From: Vanilla planifolia | Taxonomy: Eukaryota > Streptophyta > Magnoliopsida > Asparagales > Orchidaceae | Assembly (NCBI GenBank): GCA_023846275.1 | Contig: CM043877.1 | Coordinates: forward strand, 13,685,107-13,749,106 | Reading direction: 5' to 3' | DNA: 64,000 nt | In this document: positions 34,995 to 50,071 of the stretch, piece after piece | Layout of the letters: each line of letters starts with the position of its first letter | Numbering within the stretch: the stretch's first letter is position 1 | Translations under genes and position numbers: made by a program | The notes under the pieces: generated by a model | What the model saw: the letters and a program-made list of their open reading frames with translations, nothing else | Databases searched by the model: none | What the model was told of the DNA's origin: nothing

Positions 34995-36635
34995 ATGATG
35001 GAGGAAGAAGGCAAGCGATCCGACGAGCCCAAATTCGCCGTCGCAGTGGATTCCGAGCACAAAGCCACGGAGCTCCGCCTCCTCTCCTTCGCTGCTCCCC
35101 ATATGCGGTGCTTCCACCTGTCCTGGTTCTCCTTCTTCACCTGCTTCTGCTCCACCTTCGCCGCCCCTCCCCTGCTACCGGTCATCCGCGACAACCTCAA
35201 CCTTACCGACACCGACATCGGTAACGCCGGCATCGCCGCCGTCTCCGGAGCCGTTATTGCCCGCCTCAGCATGGGCACCGCGTGCGACCTGATCGGCCCC
35301 CGCCTCGCCTCCGCCTCCCTCTCCCTCCTCACATCCCCCGCCGTCTTCCTCACCTCCATCGTCTCCTCTCCCGTCGGCTTCGTCCTCGCCCGCTTCTTTA
35401 CAGGCTTCTCGATCGCGTCCTTCGTCTCGAACCAGTTCTGGATGAGCTCCATGTTCTCCGCTGCCAGGGTCGGCGGGGCCAACGGCCTCGCCGCCGGATG
35501 GGGAAACCTCGGCGGCGGCGCGATCCAGCTCCTCATGCCCTTGTTCTTCTCCCTCATCCACCGCGTGGGAAGCGCCAGTTTCACCGCCTGGCGGATCGCC
35601 TTCTTTATCCCTGCCCTCAGTCAGGTGCTGTCCGCTATCGCCGTCCTGTCGCTCGGCCAGGACCTCCCCGACGGCGACTTCTGGAGGCTAAAGCAGGCCG
35701 GAGAGAAGCGCGACGACGGCTTCGGCAGAGTGCTCTGCAACGCCCTTACGAACTACCGGGGATGGATTCTAGCCCTTATCTATGGGTTCTGCTTTGGGGT
35801 GGAGTTGGTGGTGGACAACGTCATCGCCGAGTACTATTACGACCGGTTTGATGTCAATTTGCACACGGCAGGGATGGTTGCGGCAAGCTTCGGCCTGGCA
35901 AATTTTGTGTCGAGGCCCGGCGGAGGGTGGTTGTCGGACCGACTCGCGGCGAAGTTTGGGATGCGGGGGAGGCTTTGGGGACTGTGGGTGGTGCAGACCA
36001 TAGGTGGGGTGCTATGCATCGTTTTGGGGAGGATGGGGAGGCTCGCCTCCGCGGTGTTGGTGATGATCCTCTTCTCCTTCTTCGTCCAGGCCGCGTGTGG
36101 CCTCACCTTCGGCATCGTCCCGTTTGTTTCCCGGCGGTTAGTGATTAAGCTTCGCGTTTGATTTATTTATATTTTATTTTTAAAAAATAGAAATGAATTT
36201 GTCTTTATATGTAGTTATATATTCCGATGTCACGTTTTTATTTTATTAATTTTGTTGTGCTTTCGTAGGTCACTTGGTGTGGTGTCGGGGATGACCGGAG
36301 GCGGTGGAAACATGGGTGCTGCAGTGTTGCAGCTCGTATTCTTCAAGGGTTCGCGATTCTCAAAGGAGACGGGGATCTCTCTCATGGGTATTGCGATGGT
36401 GGGTTGCGCTCTCTGCGTCGCCGTCCTCTACTTTCCGCAGTGGGGAGGGATGCTCTGCAAGCCGAGAAAAGGCTTCACGGAGGAGGATTACTATATGGCG
36501 GAGTGGAACAAGAGGGAGAAGGAGGAGGGTCGCCATGAGGCGAGCCTTAAGTTCGCGGAGAACAGCAAGAACGAAAGAGGGAAGACCAGCATTTGCTTCG
36601 CCGCCGAAGGTCCCGCCTCCTCTCCCCAAGCTTAG
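34995..36635 (+). CDS. High-affinity nitrate transporter, NRT2 family (NRT2.5-like), two exons
   Basis: Exons are 34995-36136 and 36269-36635, with a 132-bp GT-AG phase-2 intron, giving 502 residues, the usual NRT2 size. The protein is a 12-helix major facilitator that imports nitrate with protons across the plasma membrane. Known family members work with the partner NAR2/NRT3, which is not in this window. Motifs seen: cytosolic N-terminus, then helix 1 ([18 protein letters not shown], from about 41), [12 protein letters not shown] near 98-109, and the nitrate-porter signatures AGWGNLGGG at 167-175 and TGGGGNMG at 390-397. The C-terminus carries [12 protein letters not shown] and SKNERGKTS as in NRT2.5 proteins. 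The first of two tandem ATGs is taken as the start. Codon use is extremely C/G-ending in exon 1, against AT-rich flanks. NRT2.5 assignment is by recognition; the NRT2 family is near certain. Confidence 0.95.
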
Positions 36636-36676
36636 ACCATAACTTGTCTCCTGATAAAAAAAAATGAAGCATCCAC

Positions 36677-41101
<4,425 letters not shown>

Positions 41102-41118
41102 GGTTGAAAATTGTATTT
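41102..41118. repeat. Left target-site duplication of the second LINE (17 bp)
   Basis: GGTTGAAAATTGTATTT here is repeated exactly at 43458-43474, directly after the LINE poly-A tract. Confidence 0.93.
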
Positions 41119-43372
41119 CAAAGAACGACTCTCTCACCGGCACAGAACGATTCTCTCACCAGGCCGACGGACGCTGAGGAATTGCGGTCAATCCTCACCT
41201 CAATGCCCGAGGCCAGTGCTCCTGGGCCGGACGGCTTCACAGTCAAATTCTACAAGCAATTCTGGACACTCCTCGCTATGGATCTAGTGGAAGTAGCTAA
41301 CGCATTCCTTGAGGGCTCGCCAATTCCTAAAGCCCTGGGCTCGGCGTGGATTTGCCTCATCCCAAAGACCACGGCCGCTTCCTCGCCTGCAGATTTTAGA
41401 CCAATCTCCCTCTGTAACGTCGTCGGCAAACTCCTTTCCAAGCTACTGGCATCTCGACTGGCCACCATCCTGCCTTCAATCATCGCAGCTGAGCAATCCG
41501 CCTTCATTAAAGGACGTAGCATCACAGACAACATTTTGTTAATGGAGGAAATGATCGCCCGTCTTAACCGACGCCGGAAGGAGAACAATATCATACTTAA
41601 ACTTGATTTCAAAGCCGCATTTGATAGAATTGGCTGGCCATTTCTCCTTGCGGTGCTTCGCAACCGGGGATTTAGCGCTGCATTCTGCACATTGGTACTC
41701 AACGTTCTCCAATCTACATGGCTCTCGGTGCTGATCAACGGACGCCCAAAGGGATTCTTCAAACCGAGCTGCGGAGTTCGTCAGGGGGATCCGCTCTCGC
41801 CGGCCCTGTTTTGTATCGCTCTGGACACCCTCAGTCGGTTCCTCTCGGCAGCCTCGGCCTCTGGAAGCCTCGACACATTTTCAACTCCAACCCACTGCAG
41901 GCCCATCACCCACCTTGCGTTCGCGGATGATACGGTGATCTTCACCACCTGCAAAAAAGCCTCACTCCGGCATTTGTCTATCATTCTCCATAGCTTCCTT
42001 CAAGCCTCCTCACTTGAATTAAACAGTGGTAAGACTTCCGTAATCCACGGCAGACACTCATCAACACGAGTAAAGAAGCGAACTCTTCGCATCCTCGGAT
42101 TCCACTCGGCTAGCCTCCCAATCCTGTATCTTGGCTGTTGGCTCGACGTCGGAAAGCCCCGCGACAGCCAATTTCAACCACTGCTCGACAAAATTCGTCA
42201 CCGCATTGCCTCTTGGCAAAACAAACTTCTCTCCATGAGTGGCAGACAGGTACTCATCAACTCGGTCCTTACTTCTATGTCTGCTTACATCTCCGCCGCC
42301 CCGGTCGCCTCCCTTGAAGACAGTCTCCGCCATTAACAACCTACTCGCCAACTTTTTCTGGGGCAAATCACCCAATGGCCCCCGCCATCACTGGGCGGCA
42401 TGGAACAAGCTCGCAAGGCCAATAACCAACCAGGGCATCGGCATTATTAACCTCGAGGAGCAAATTCGAGCCCAAACGGCGAAACTCTGGTGGAGGCTGC
42501 TTCACACGGTCTCCCTTTGGTCTAGCTTTCTCACTCAAGCATACATGACCCGCGACGACAACATCAGGGCTACCAGACGAGACTCTCACAGTTGGCGTCG
42601 CCTTGTCAAGTTTTGTGATAATCTGCTCTTCGTCCACGAAAAGGAAGAAGATGGTTCGGGATTATCCGGCTCGCCCAGCTCGTCCGGTTCTGCCGACTCG
42701 GTCTGTACTCGCCCCAACCACTGCCGGTTCAGGCCCAGCCAACTTGACTTGGCCAGCCACCTTAAATGGCTCGGTCTATGGCTCGGTTGCTGCTCCGACA
42801 ACCGCGGTTCCTTTTCCTCCGCCTCCGCTTATGGTATATTTTGCTCAACATCTCTCCCCCCGGTTCCCAGGCGATATGACCACAACAAACTTATTTGGCA
42901 CAAAAGAATTCTGCCAAAAGTCTCCATCTTGGTGTGGAGATTACTCAACAACGCACTGCCATTACCACACAAAATTCAATCTATTGGCATCTCTCTTGCT
43001 CCAAAGTGCCCCTTCTGTCCGCAGATTGATACATTGGAGCACATCTTCTGGCACTGCTCGATCACCAAACCCACATGGACTTGGTTCGAACGCCGCCTCG
43101 ACATCAACATAAAGAGGCCATCTCTTCCCCGGATATTCAGCTGGTGGTCCCACAAATCAACTATCAACTCATTAGCCTACTCAATCCCAGCATTTATATG
43201 CTGGATGGCCTGGAAAAATTGGAATTCAGCACTCCATGAGGGTACAGTGGCAACTCCTGTTCGCTTCCTATGGGAGACACAAAAGTTCATAGTCAATCTT
43301 TACTTACTCCGACCGTCGGGTCAGCTACTTAGTTCAGAAATTCTCTCCCTTGCTAAACTTGGACTCATGTAG
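41119..43372 (+). pseudogene. LINE reverse transcriptase, truncated and frameshifted
   Basis: The reading frame from the left end runs to a stop at 42336. The homologous continuation is in another frame from about 42300 to a stop at 43372, so a one-base indel lies near 42300-42330. The first part holds reverse-transcriptase motifs: SAPGPDGFTVKFY, FRPISLCNV, IKGRSITDNILL, LKLDFKAAFD, GVRQGDPLSP and the catalytic FADD at 41920-41931. The second part carries the connection region and the zinc-binding domain typical of plant LINEs (zf-RVT), with CPFCPQIDTLEHIFWHC at about 43008-43058. No endonuclease domain is present because of 5' truncation. It cannot make a complete ORF2 protein. Confidence 0.93.
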
Positions 43373-43457
43373 TTCCTAGCTCCCCGTAGCTTGGAAAACT
43401 CTTGTACCTTTTAGCTTTATCAATAAAAAAAAAAAGGAAAAAAAAAAAAAAAAAAAG
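41119..43457 (+). mobile_element. 5'-truncated L1-type LINE with poly-A tail and target duplication
   Basis: This 2.34-kb insertion starts inside ORF2 about 35 residues before the reverse-transcriptase PGPDG motif. It ends with a short 3' UTR, ATCAATAAAA and an A-rich tail (43426-43456, interrupted by GG). A perfect 17-bp target duplication flanks it. Truncation at the 5' end, a poly-A tail and a long duplication are the marks of target-primed reverse transcription. It is GC-rich against its AT-rich target. It resembles the LINE at 1-2875: QNDSLTRPTDAEELRSIL here corresponds to QNDDLLRPADELELRRVL there. Confidence 0.95.
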
Positions 43458-43474
43458 GGTTGAAAATTGTATTT
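43458..43474. repeat. Right target-site duplication of the second LINE (17 bp)
   Basis: It is an exact copy of 41102-41118. After it the flanking sequence continues AAAGAA on the right, against CAAAGAA at the element's left junction. Confidence 0.93.
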
Positions 43475-44499
43475 AAAGAATAAAATAATGCAAAAATAGG
43501 CAATTTTAAGCTAAACTTGAGATTTTTTTTGTCCACATGTACTATTTTATTATAAAGGAAATAATAAAAATTTTTCATTCGAATCTCATACAAGCGCGTA
43601 ATGTTTGGAGCTCTGTGCTAAATAAAATAGGCGGTCAAAATCTAGTCGATTCTGCAATACTTTTATTCTGAGTATACTTTGTTTTATTAAAAAACATTTT
43701 TAAGGAAAATAAAATAATTTTGAAAAACAGCTAAAAGTATGTTAACGAGAAAGAGAAGTTGGTATAATTTTGCAAATTTTTTTAGGTTGAAGAAAAAGTG
43801 CTTTTGAAAAGCGATCTCCAAACACGTTTTCCGTTTAGGAAAAGAGATTAAAAAACGGCTTCTTTGATGGATGGACAACGGACCATGAGGTAACAAACCC
43901 TAAAAGAATTGCATCTTTCGTTTGTGTTTGTCTTCTGTGTTTCTGGGGTTTGATACGAATTGAAAGAACCACGGCCACTGCGTTGTACTGAATGGAATTT
44001 TTCGGGAGAGGAGAAAGCAGAGGGGAAAAAAAGAAGCATAGGTGTGAGGAAGAAGAGGCAGAATCCAATTCATTCCTTTCTCTAAGGACCAAAGCAAGGT
44101 ATGATTAGTGGCAGCCATGGCATGCCGACATTATGCCCTACACAGAATGTAAAGAAGAGAAGAAAAGATAAAGATGCAGGCAAACGAAGCTGCAACTTGA
44201 TGGCCTGCCATCCTTCTTTTCTTTCTCTTCCCTGCAAAGCTCATGATTTTAGGCCAAAGGAAAGAGGAAAACTTGCTGTCAGAGTCTACGACCATGTCTT
44301 CTTGCGGCTGACGATAAGGAGACAAGGGATAGATTGCGGCAGCGAATTAGGGGAGATAAGTAGAGAGGAGAGGTGGGTTTCAGTTGTTCTTTCGTTTCTG
44401 AGCATTGGATACGAGAGACACCGACTGAGAGATCCTATGAAAGAGTGGGGAAGAAGACAGCCAAAGAAATGAGCTCGGATACCGAAAGCTCTAAAAGAG
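43475..44499 (+). promoter_or_regulatory. Upstream region and probable 5' leader of the neprosin-like gene
   Basis: From about 43860 the composition becomes gene-like. A strong donor-like site, CAAG/GTATGATTAG, lies at 44097-44101, so a 5' UTR intron ending before the ATG at 44500 is possible. Several short ORFs occur on both strands here, but none resembles a known protein. The transcription start and core promoter cannot be fixed from sequence alone. Confidence 0.35.
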
Positions 44500-46402
44500 A
44501 TGTCTTTTAGCAGATGGAGATCCTCTCCTCTAATGGCCGTTTCTGTTGGGCTTCTCCTCCTCTCTTCTGCGAGCTCTGCCTTCTCTTTGGATGCCAACAG
44601 TACGCTTCATCCCAGAAGAGAGCTTCACAAGCTGAGGAGGATAAAAGCTCGTCTGAGAAGGCTCAACAAACCTTCTGTGATGACAATTCAGGCATCATCT
44701 CTAAACCCTTTTCACCTCTCCCCTTCCTCTGTTCTATAAGTTGAAGAACTGCTCGCTTGCAGAGCCCAGATGGCGACGTCATAGACTGTGTGCCCTCGCA
44801 TCTCCAGCCAGCATTTGATCACCCGCTTCTCAGAGGACAGAAACCGCTGGTACCCATCTCTCGTATCTCAATTGGATTCAGTTTTCTAATGCAAAGATTG
44901 AACCTTGAAGGTTCCATATTGCAGAATCCACCAGAAAAGCCGAGTGGCCACAGGACTACGAATTTGATGGAGGAGATGCTTCAGTTATGGAGGAATGCTG
45001 GGGATTCCTGCCCGGAGGAAACCATTCCCATTCGGAGAACAAGAGAAGAAGACATCTTGAGGGCCAGCTCAATCCAGAAGTTTGGAAGAAAGCCGGTTTC
45101 AAGAGCCAGGAGAGATTCTGAAAGCACTGGCCATGAGGTTGGTTCATCAATACTGTATAGAACCTACCAATCTTCCTGTTTTGATTGCAAAATTTCTGCA
45201 ACTTAGCATGCAGTTGGGTATGTAACTGGAGATCAATACTATGGAGCAAGAGCAAGTCTAAATGTATGGGCTCCCAAGGTCACCAGCTCATCAGAATTCA
45301 GCTTATCTCAGATATGGGTGATCTCCGGTTCCTTCGGCCAAGACCTGAACACCATTGAAGCAGGATGGCAGGTGCAAAACAACCATAAGGAGCTTAATTC
45401 TACCATAACTGCTGTGAGATTAATAACATTGTGAACTTTGCTGCAGATTAGCCCACAGCTATATGGAGACAACTTCCCAAGGTTTTTCACATACTGGACA
45501 GTAAGTTCTTTTGTGATCTGTTACTTAATTTGCAAAGGATTTTTGGTTAGATGTCGAAATACTTTGATGTTTAGACCGATGCGTACCAAGCGACGGGATG
45601 TTACAATCTTTTGTGCTCGGGTTTCATCCAAACAAACAACAGGATAGCAATTGGAGCAGCAATCCAGCCTGCATCAACTTATGGTGGTGGTCAATTTGAT
45701 ATAAGCATTCTGGTTTGGAAGGTAATTTAGAGTGCTTGTCTTTCTTATTTCTAAGTGTGCAAGTCAATAAAACCGATGAGAGCTCGTTTAAAGAGGAAGA
45801 TGAATGGAAGAATGAAGTGGTTGTGTATCTTCCTTTATAAAGAAACCCATTAATAGAAAAACGCACAATGACTTGGAAATCTTGAAGCTAAGATCATCAG
45901 ATTGCTGAAAGATGACTCCATAGACACTTAAAAAAGGGTTACATTTACTCCAAACTACATTCAAAACAACAACCTTTCTGCTATCTTCCACCATGCTTGA
46001 TCTTGAGGTTCAACTTCTGTGCAGGACCCAAACCATGGAAACTGGTGGTTGGAGTTTGGCTCGGGCCAGCTTGTGGGCTACTGGCCTTCCATCCTCTTCA
46101 GCCACCTTGCTGACCACGCAAGCATGGTGCAGTTTGGGGGAGAGGTTGTGAACACGCAGCCCTCGGGCTTCCACACATCAACCGAAATGGGCAGCGGCCA
46201 CTTTGCCCGGGAGGGCTTCGGCAGAGCGGCCTACTTCAGAAACCTGCAGCTGGTGGATTGGGACAACAGCCTCGTGCCGGTGACCGGACTCCGGCTGCTC
46301 GCTGACCACCCCAACTGCTACGACATACAGGGGGGAGTCAGCGGTGTGTGGGGAAGCTATTTCTACTATGGTGGACCTGGAAGGAGCCTGAGATGCCCAT
46401 GA
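44500..46402 (+). CDS. Neprosin-domain secreted protein (glutamic-peptidase-like), six exons
   Basis: Exons are 44500-44691, 44763-45137, 45207-45371, 45447-45500, 45575-45721 and 46025-46402, all joined in phase 0 and giving 436 residues. A signal peptide is visible (MAVSVGLLLLSSASSAFS, from residue 12). The neprosin activation-peptide region follows (SPDGDVIDCV to about 185), then the neprosin domain from HAVGYVTGDQYYGA (190) to the end, including TDAYQATGCYNLLCSGF. Neprosins from pitcher-plant fluid are prolyl endopeptidases with two catalytic glutamates. Candidates here are E240 in NTIEAGWQ and E351 in FGGEVVN, with spacing close to that family's. Intron 1 is GC-AG. Function in this plant is unknown; most homologues are uncharacterised extracellular proteins. 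The last exon is GC-rich, unlike exons 2-5. Confidence 0.92.
44692..44762 (+). other. Non-canonical GC-AG intron 1 of the neprosin-like gene (71 bp)
   Basis: The junction CAG/GCATCA joins to GCAG/AGCCCAGATGG and restores the family-typical text KPSVMTIQ-SPDGDVIDCV in phase 0. No nearby GT donor preserves the conserved TIQSPDGD join. Reading through instead meets a stop within 45 nt. Confidence 0.75.
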
Positions 46403-49039
46403 AAAGAAGAAGCAAAAGAGTTGGCTTTTTTTTGGGTTTTCCTTTGTTTCATTTGATTTTGTTTTAAAAGTTACAGCTTTGGAAAATTTGAAGTATAGTT
46501 GATGTATTGAGAAGAGTAGGATTGTATAGAGTGGAGGTGTTGAGTTAGGTGATTGAAGTATGTTGTGTTGCTGAGAAATTTTAGATGATACATCAGAAGA
46601 AAGGAATGCATTTTTCAGTTTCCATCTCTATGTTTTGATCAAGAAGAAGAATAATTTAGGAAGAAACTTCTCAAATTTTAAGAGATTTTCTTAAAATTAT
46701 TATTCTATTTTTTGTTGGGGGTAACAATTATGAATTAGTAATAATTGAATAGTAAGAGGAAATGATTACGACATTTTGTCTATTCTTTCTATTTTATAAC
46801 ATATAATTCAATATAATAGTAAGATAAATTAGAATATAAATACAAATATAAGATACTAACTAAATCATTTTTATAATCATAAAACATCACAAGTTATAAA
46901 AGTAGAATTTTATCTAACATATATGCACATAACTAAAAGATATGTGTTTGCATATATACATAGATTTTCATCTCAAAAAAATAAGATAAGTTGCATCTCA
47001 TCAAATTTATTCATACAAAACAATATCTCTAAAAAATTAATCTTACATATCATTTTGATATCTCCCTCTCTTAATATATTTATGACATGATCTGTAATAT
47101 ACAATGAAATAATTTTATGTATAAATAAAAATAATAATAATAAAATCTTATAATAATAAAAGAGTGATAGCAAAAAATATGACATCTATAAGTAAATATA
47201 TAAAATATATAATTATTATATATAAGTTTGTCATATAAAATATGTCTTAACATATAACTAAAGTTTGTCATATAATTTTGTCCATTGATAATAAAATTCA
47301 CTTGATGTGATTCGTATGAGGCCTTGGGAGGGGTGGGTGTGAGGCTTAAAAGGAGAAATCTTTTCTCAAGCTACTTCAACATTTTTATGAACTTTTTGAA
47401 ATTATACTTCTTTCATTACATATTTTTCTCTTTAGTCTTTAATTTTAGCCTTTGGTAGCTTAGGCTTTTTTTGATTTTCTCTTTTCTTTTTTTATCTTTT
47501 TTTAAGTTGTATTACCTTTATGTCCTACCATCTTATTACCTATTTTCATTATTATATATATAACTCATCCCCACCATTATAAATACATAGCAACCACTCC
47601 AATACCTTACAATCCATTTGCTTCTCTATTTCAATGTATCCTATGGAAGTAGGTTTTATCTCTTACGCAAAAGTTCAAGATTATTGATTTTCATATAAAC
47701 ATAGTTAAATTTGATATTCACTCATTTCCACTTGTACAAATTATAGTTGTATCAATTTTATTTTATATGTGTACATTGTTTGTGATTGGATTGATCCATC
47801 ATCCATCCATATTGAATTTGGTTTATTCTTTTAGCATGTTTGAAATTCTTAATTCTAACATGTTTCTTAACTTAACAATGGATCAATTCTTTTATATTTT
47901 AAATAGTTTAGCTTTCTTTGTGTCTTTACAAATTTGATTTGTAAACTTGATATGGACGAAAGACATCTTTTTGAGCTTAGCCATAAAACTTACTACAAGA
48001 ATAATATTTAATTAACTTGCATAGCACTATTTGGCATCAACTTTGATATCGGAGCATGGACACTAGAATTAGCATTTAAGTATTTCATTGCACTTCTGCA
48101 TTTATTCAGGTGGATATTACATTACAAATTTTAGTGATTTGATCTTAGAGTTTATCAAAATTTATTTGTTCTCCAATCTTTTAGGTGCAAGCTCTCTATA
48201 AATAACCACTTGCTAATGTTTTTGTTATTAGTATTTTACCATTAAATTGATGATGTTATATAATAAAAACTTCTGAGCATAAGTAATTTGTTAGTTGGTC
48301 ATAAATCATATATATTTTATTTATGTAATTTTATTATAGAAATTTTTACATAATGTACTTTTATTTATAGCATTTTCTTTGCTCATAATTTATTTTACAT
48401 TACTTTTACTTTCTAGTATATGTAATTATTGTGATTCCTTTTTCTTTATTTTATTACACATTTACTTTCTCTCCTCAAATTTTATTTGTTTTCTTTACTA
48501 ATTATATTTACTTAATTTTTCTATTCTCTTGTGCATAATTTTTGCTAGTTTTAAAAAAGATAATTTTTTTCATCATAAAAGAAAGATAGCTAAATTTTAT
48601 TTCAAAAACAAAGAAAAAGAAAAAAAAATTACTATAGAGTTAGAGAACGTTAAAAGTAAAATTTAGCTATCTTCATCATAAATCTCTCTATTTAGGATTC
48701 ATTTCAAACACATTTATTACTAGTCAATTAGACCTTTGCTCTTATTAAAAGCTGTACATATGTTGCTTTTTGCCAAATAGTTTGTGATTGCATAAGCATT
48801 TAGGGATGGTTTGACACTTTGCATCATGTCATTATTAGTAGAAGTCATTATTATTTACTCCCTTGAGAAACTTTAGGACATTATTTGCATTTCTATACTC
48901 TCAAGTTATTCTTACCAAGTGGACACCACACAAAGTATGATGTCGAGTCTCTATTGGTCTAATATATTTCAATGACGAACCAGTTAGAAGCTTTAGGCTC
49001 ATAACACTTGATTGAAAAAGGTAAGGAGTAATTGTTAAG
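46403..49039. other. 3' region of the neprosin-like gene and AT-rich intergenic DNA
   Basis: The first 250 bp or so probably contain the 3' UTR (T-rich, with ATTTGATTTTG stretches). The remainder is AT-rich with no gene. Short frames at 46973-47301 on the minus strand are low-complexity Ile/Tyr/Phe translations of AT-rich DNA. Confidence 0.55.
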
Positions 49040-49605
49040 TGATATCCTAGATATGAAAATAATTAAATGAAGAATATCTTAATAGGTTTCTATACGAATG
49101 GTTACAGAGATTAATAAGTCCCATAGCTACAATGGAGAAAGTTCTCAATATTTATATAAGAAATCATTATCTTATGATGTTAAGACACATTTTTTGAAGG
49201 CAATGTTATTCTTGATATATAAACTTGGGAGGATAATATCTTGATATAATGATATTGGGATATAAACATAGTATTGGAGCTTATTTCTACTAGTCTGATG
49301 TGATTCGAAAGTGAACTAAGTAGAAGTTGGTTGGTTTGTGTTACATTTATACCTAAAAAGTCATGGAGTGATATCATGTGATATCTTATAAAGGAAAAAC
49401 TAGACAAAGAAACGACTTATTGACAAGTTTTTATATAAAGAGAGACATAAATTAATTATCTCAGATTGATTACTAAGAGAAAATTCTTGACATTTATATG
49501 AGAAGTTATGATATTAAAATGTTAATATGACTTTTGGGAGTAAAATCACTGATTGTCCATTAACCTAATGATAATATCTCAATATAGTGAGACCATGATA
49601 TCGTA
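49040..49605 (+). mobile_element. TRIM element upstream of the GT47 gene
   Basis: LTRs at about 49040-49268 and 49379-49605 flank a 110-bp internal segment. Directly after the left LTR, TAGTATTGGAGCT is a good match to the initiator-Met-tRNA primer site (TGGTATCAGAGCT). LTR phrases GATAATATCTCAATATAGTG and AATTATCTCAGATTG match the elements in the 25-33 kb region. It is about 470 bp upstream of the GT47 start codon. Ends are approximate and no target duplication is clear. Confidence 0.75.
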
Positions 49606-50071
49606 AAAAGTGTGAATGCAATGGTGATAAGTGAAGTGAACAAGTATTAACTATCATATTTAATGTCATGATGTGCTTAGTTGTTGGCTTATAAAATGAT
49701 AACAAAGCAAATTAAGTGTTAATGGTTTTCTTAAATTTTTTTTTGCTATATATTAGATGAGATATTATGGAATCAAATACATAATTTTTTGTTTCAAAAG
49801 AAGACATGTATGCAAATTAAATCAAATGTATCCTAAGTACAATATTTTACAAAATACCCCCTCTAGTTCTGGCATATTGTCGCAGCTCAACGGAGAAGTT
49901 GCAGTTACTTAAAAGTTGATGGACTACATGTAAAAAACCATCAACCAGTGGAGTTGCAAACCACAGAAAGATCTCGCGGTTCCGCGGTTCCGCGGCCGCG
50001 AGAGAATAAAACAGAGGAGGTCAAGGTTCCGATAGCGCTGCCTTCTTCTCTTCCTCGATCCATCCACGTCG
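49606..50071 (+). promoter_or_regulatory. Upstream region of the GT47 gene
   Basis: The sequence is AT-rich until about 49950 and then GC-rich with CGCGG motifs (49973-50000), which probably marks the 5' leader. There is no confident TATA box or start site. Confidence 0.35.

Noticed and set aside
34913..35584. Long minus-strand frames opposite the NRT2 exon (up to 223 residues)
   Set aside because: They are shadows of GC-rich coding sequence; they have no domain and the plus strand encodes a clear transporter.
44101..44472. 123-residue plus-strand frame upstream of the neprosin-like gene
   Set aside because: Basic, low-complexity text without a domain; the region is better read as leader or 5' UTR intron.
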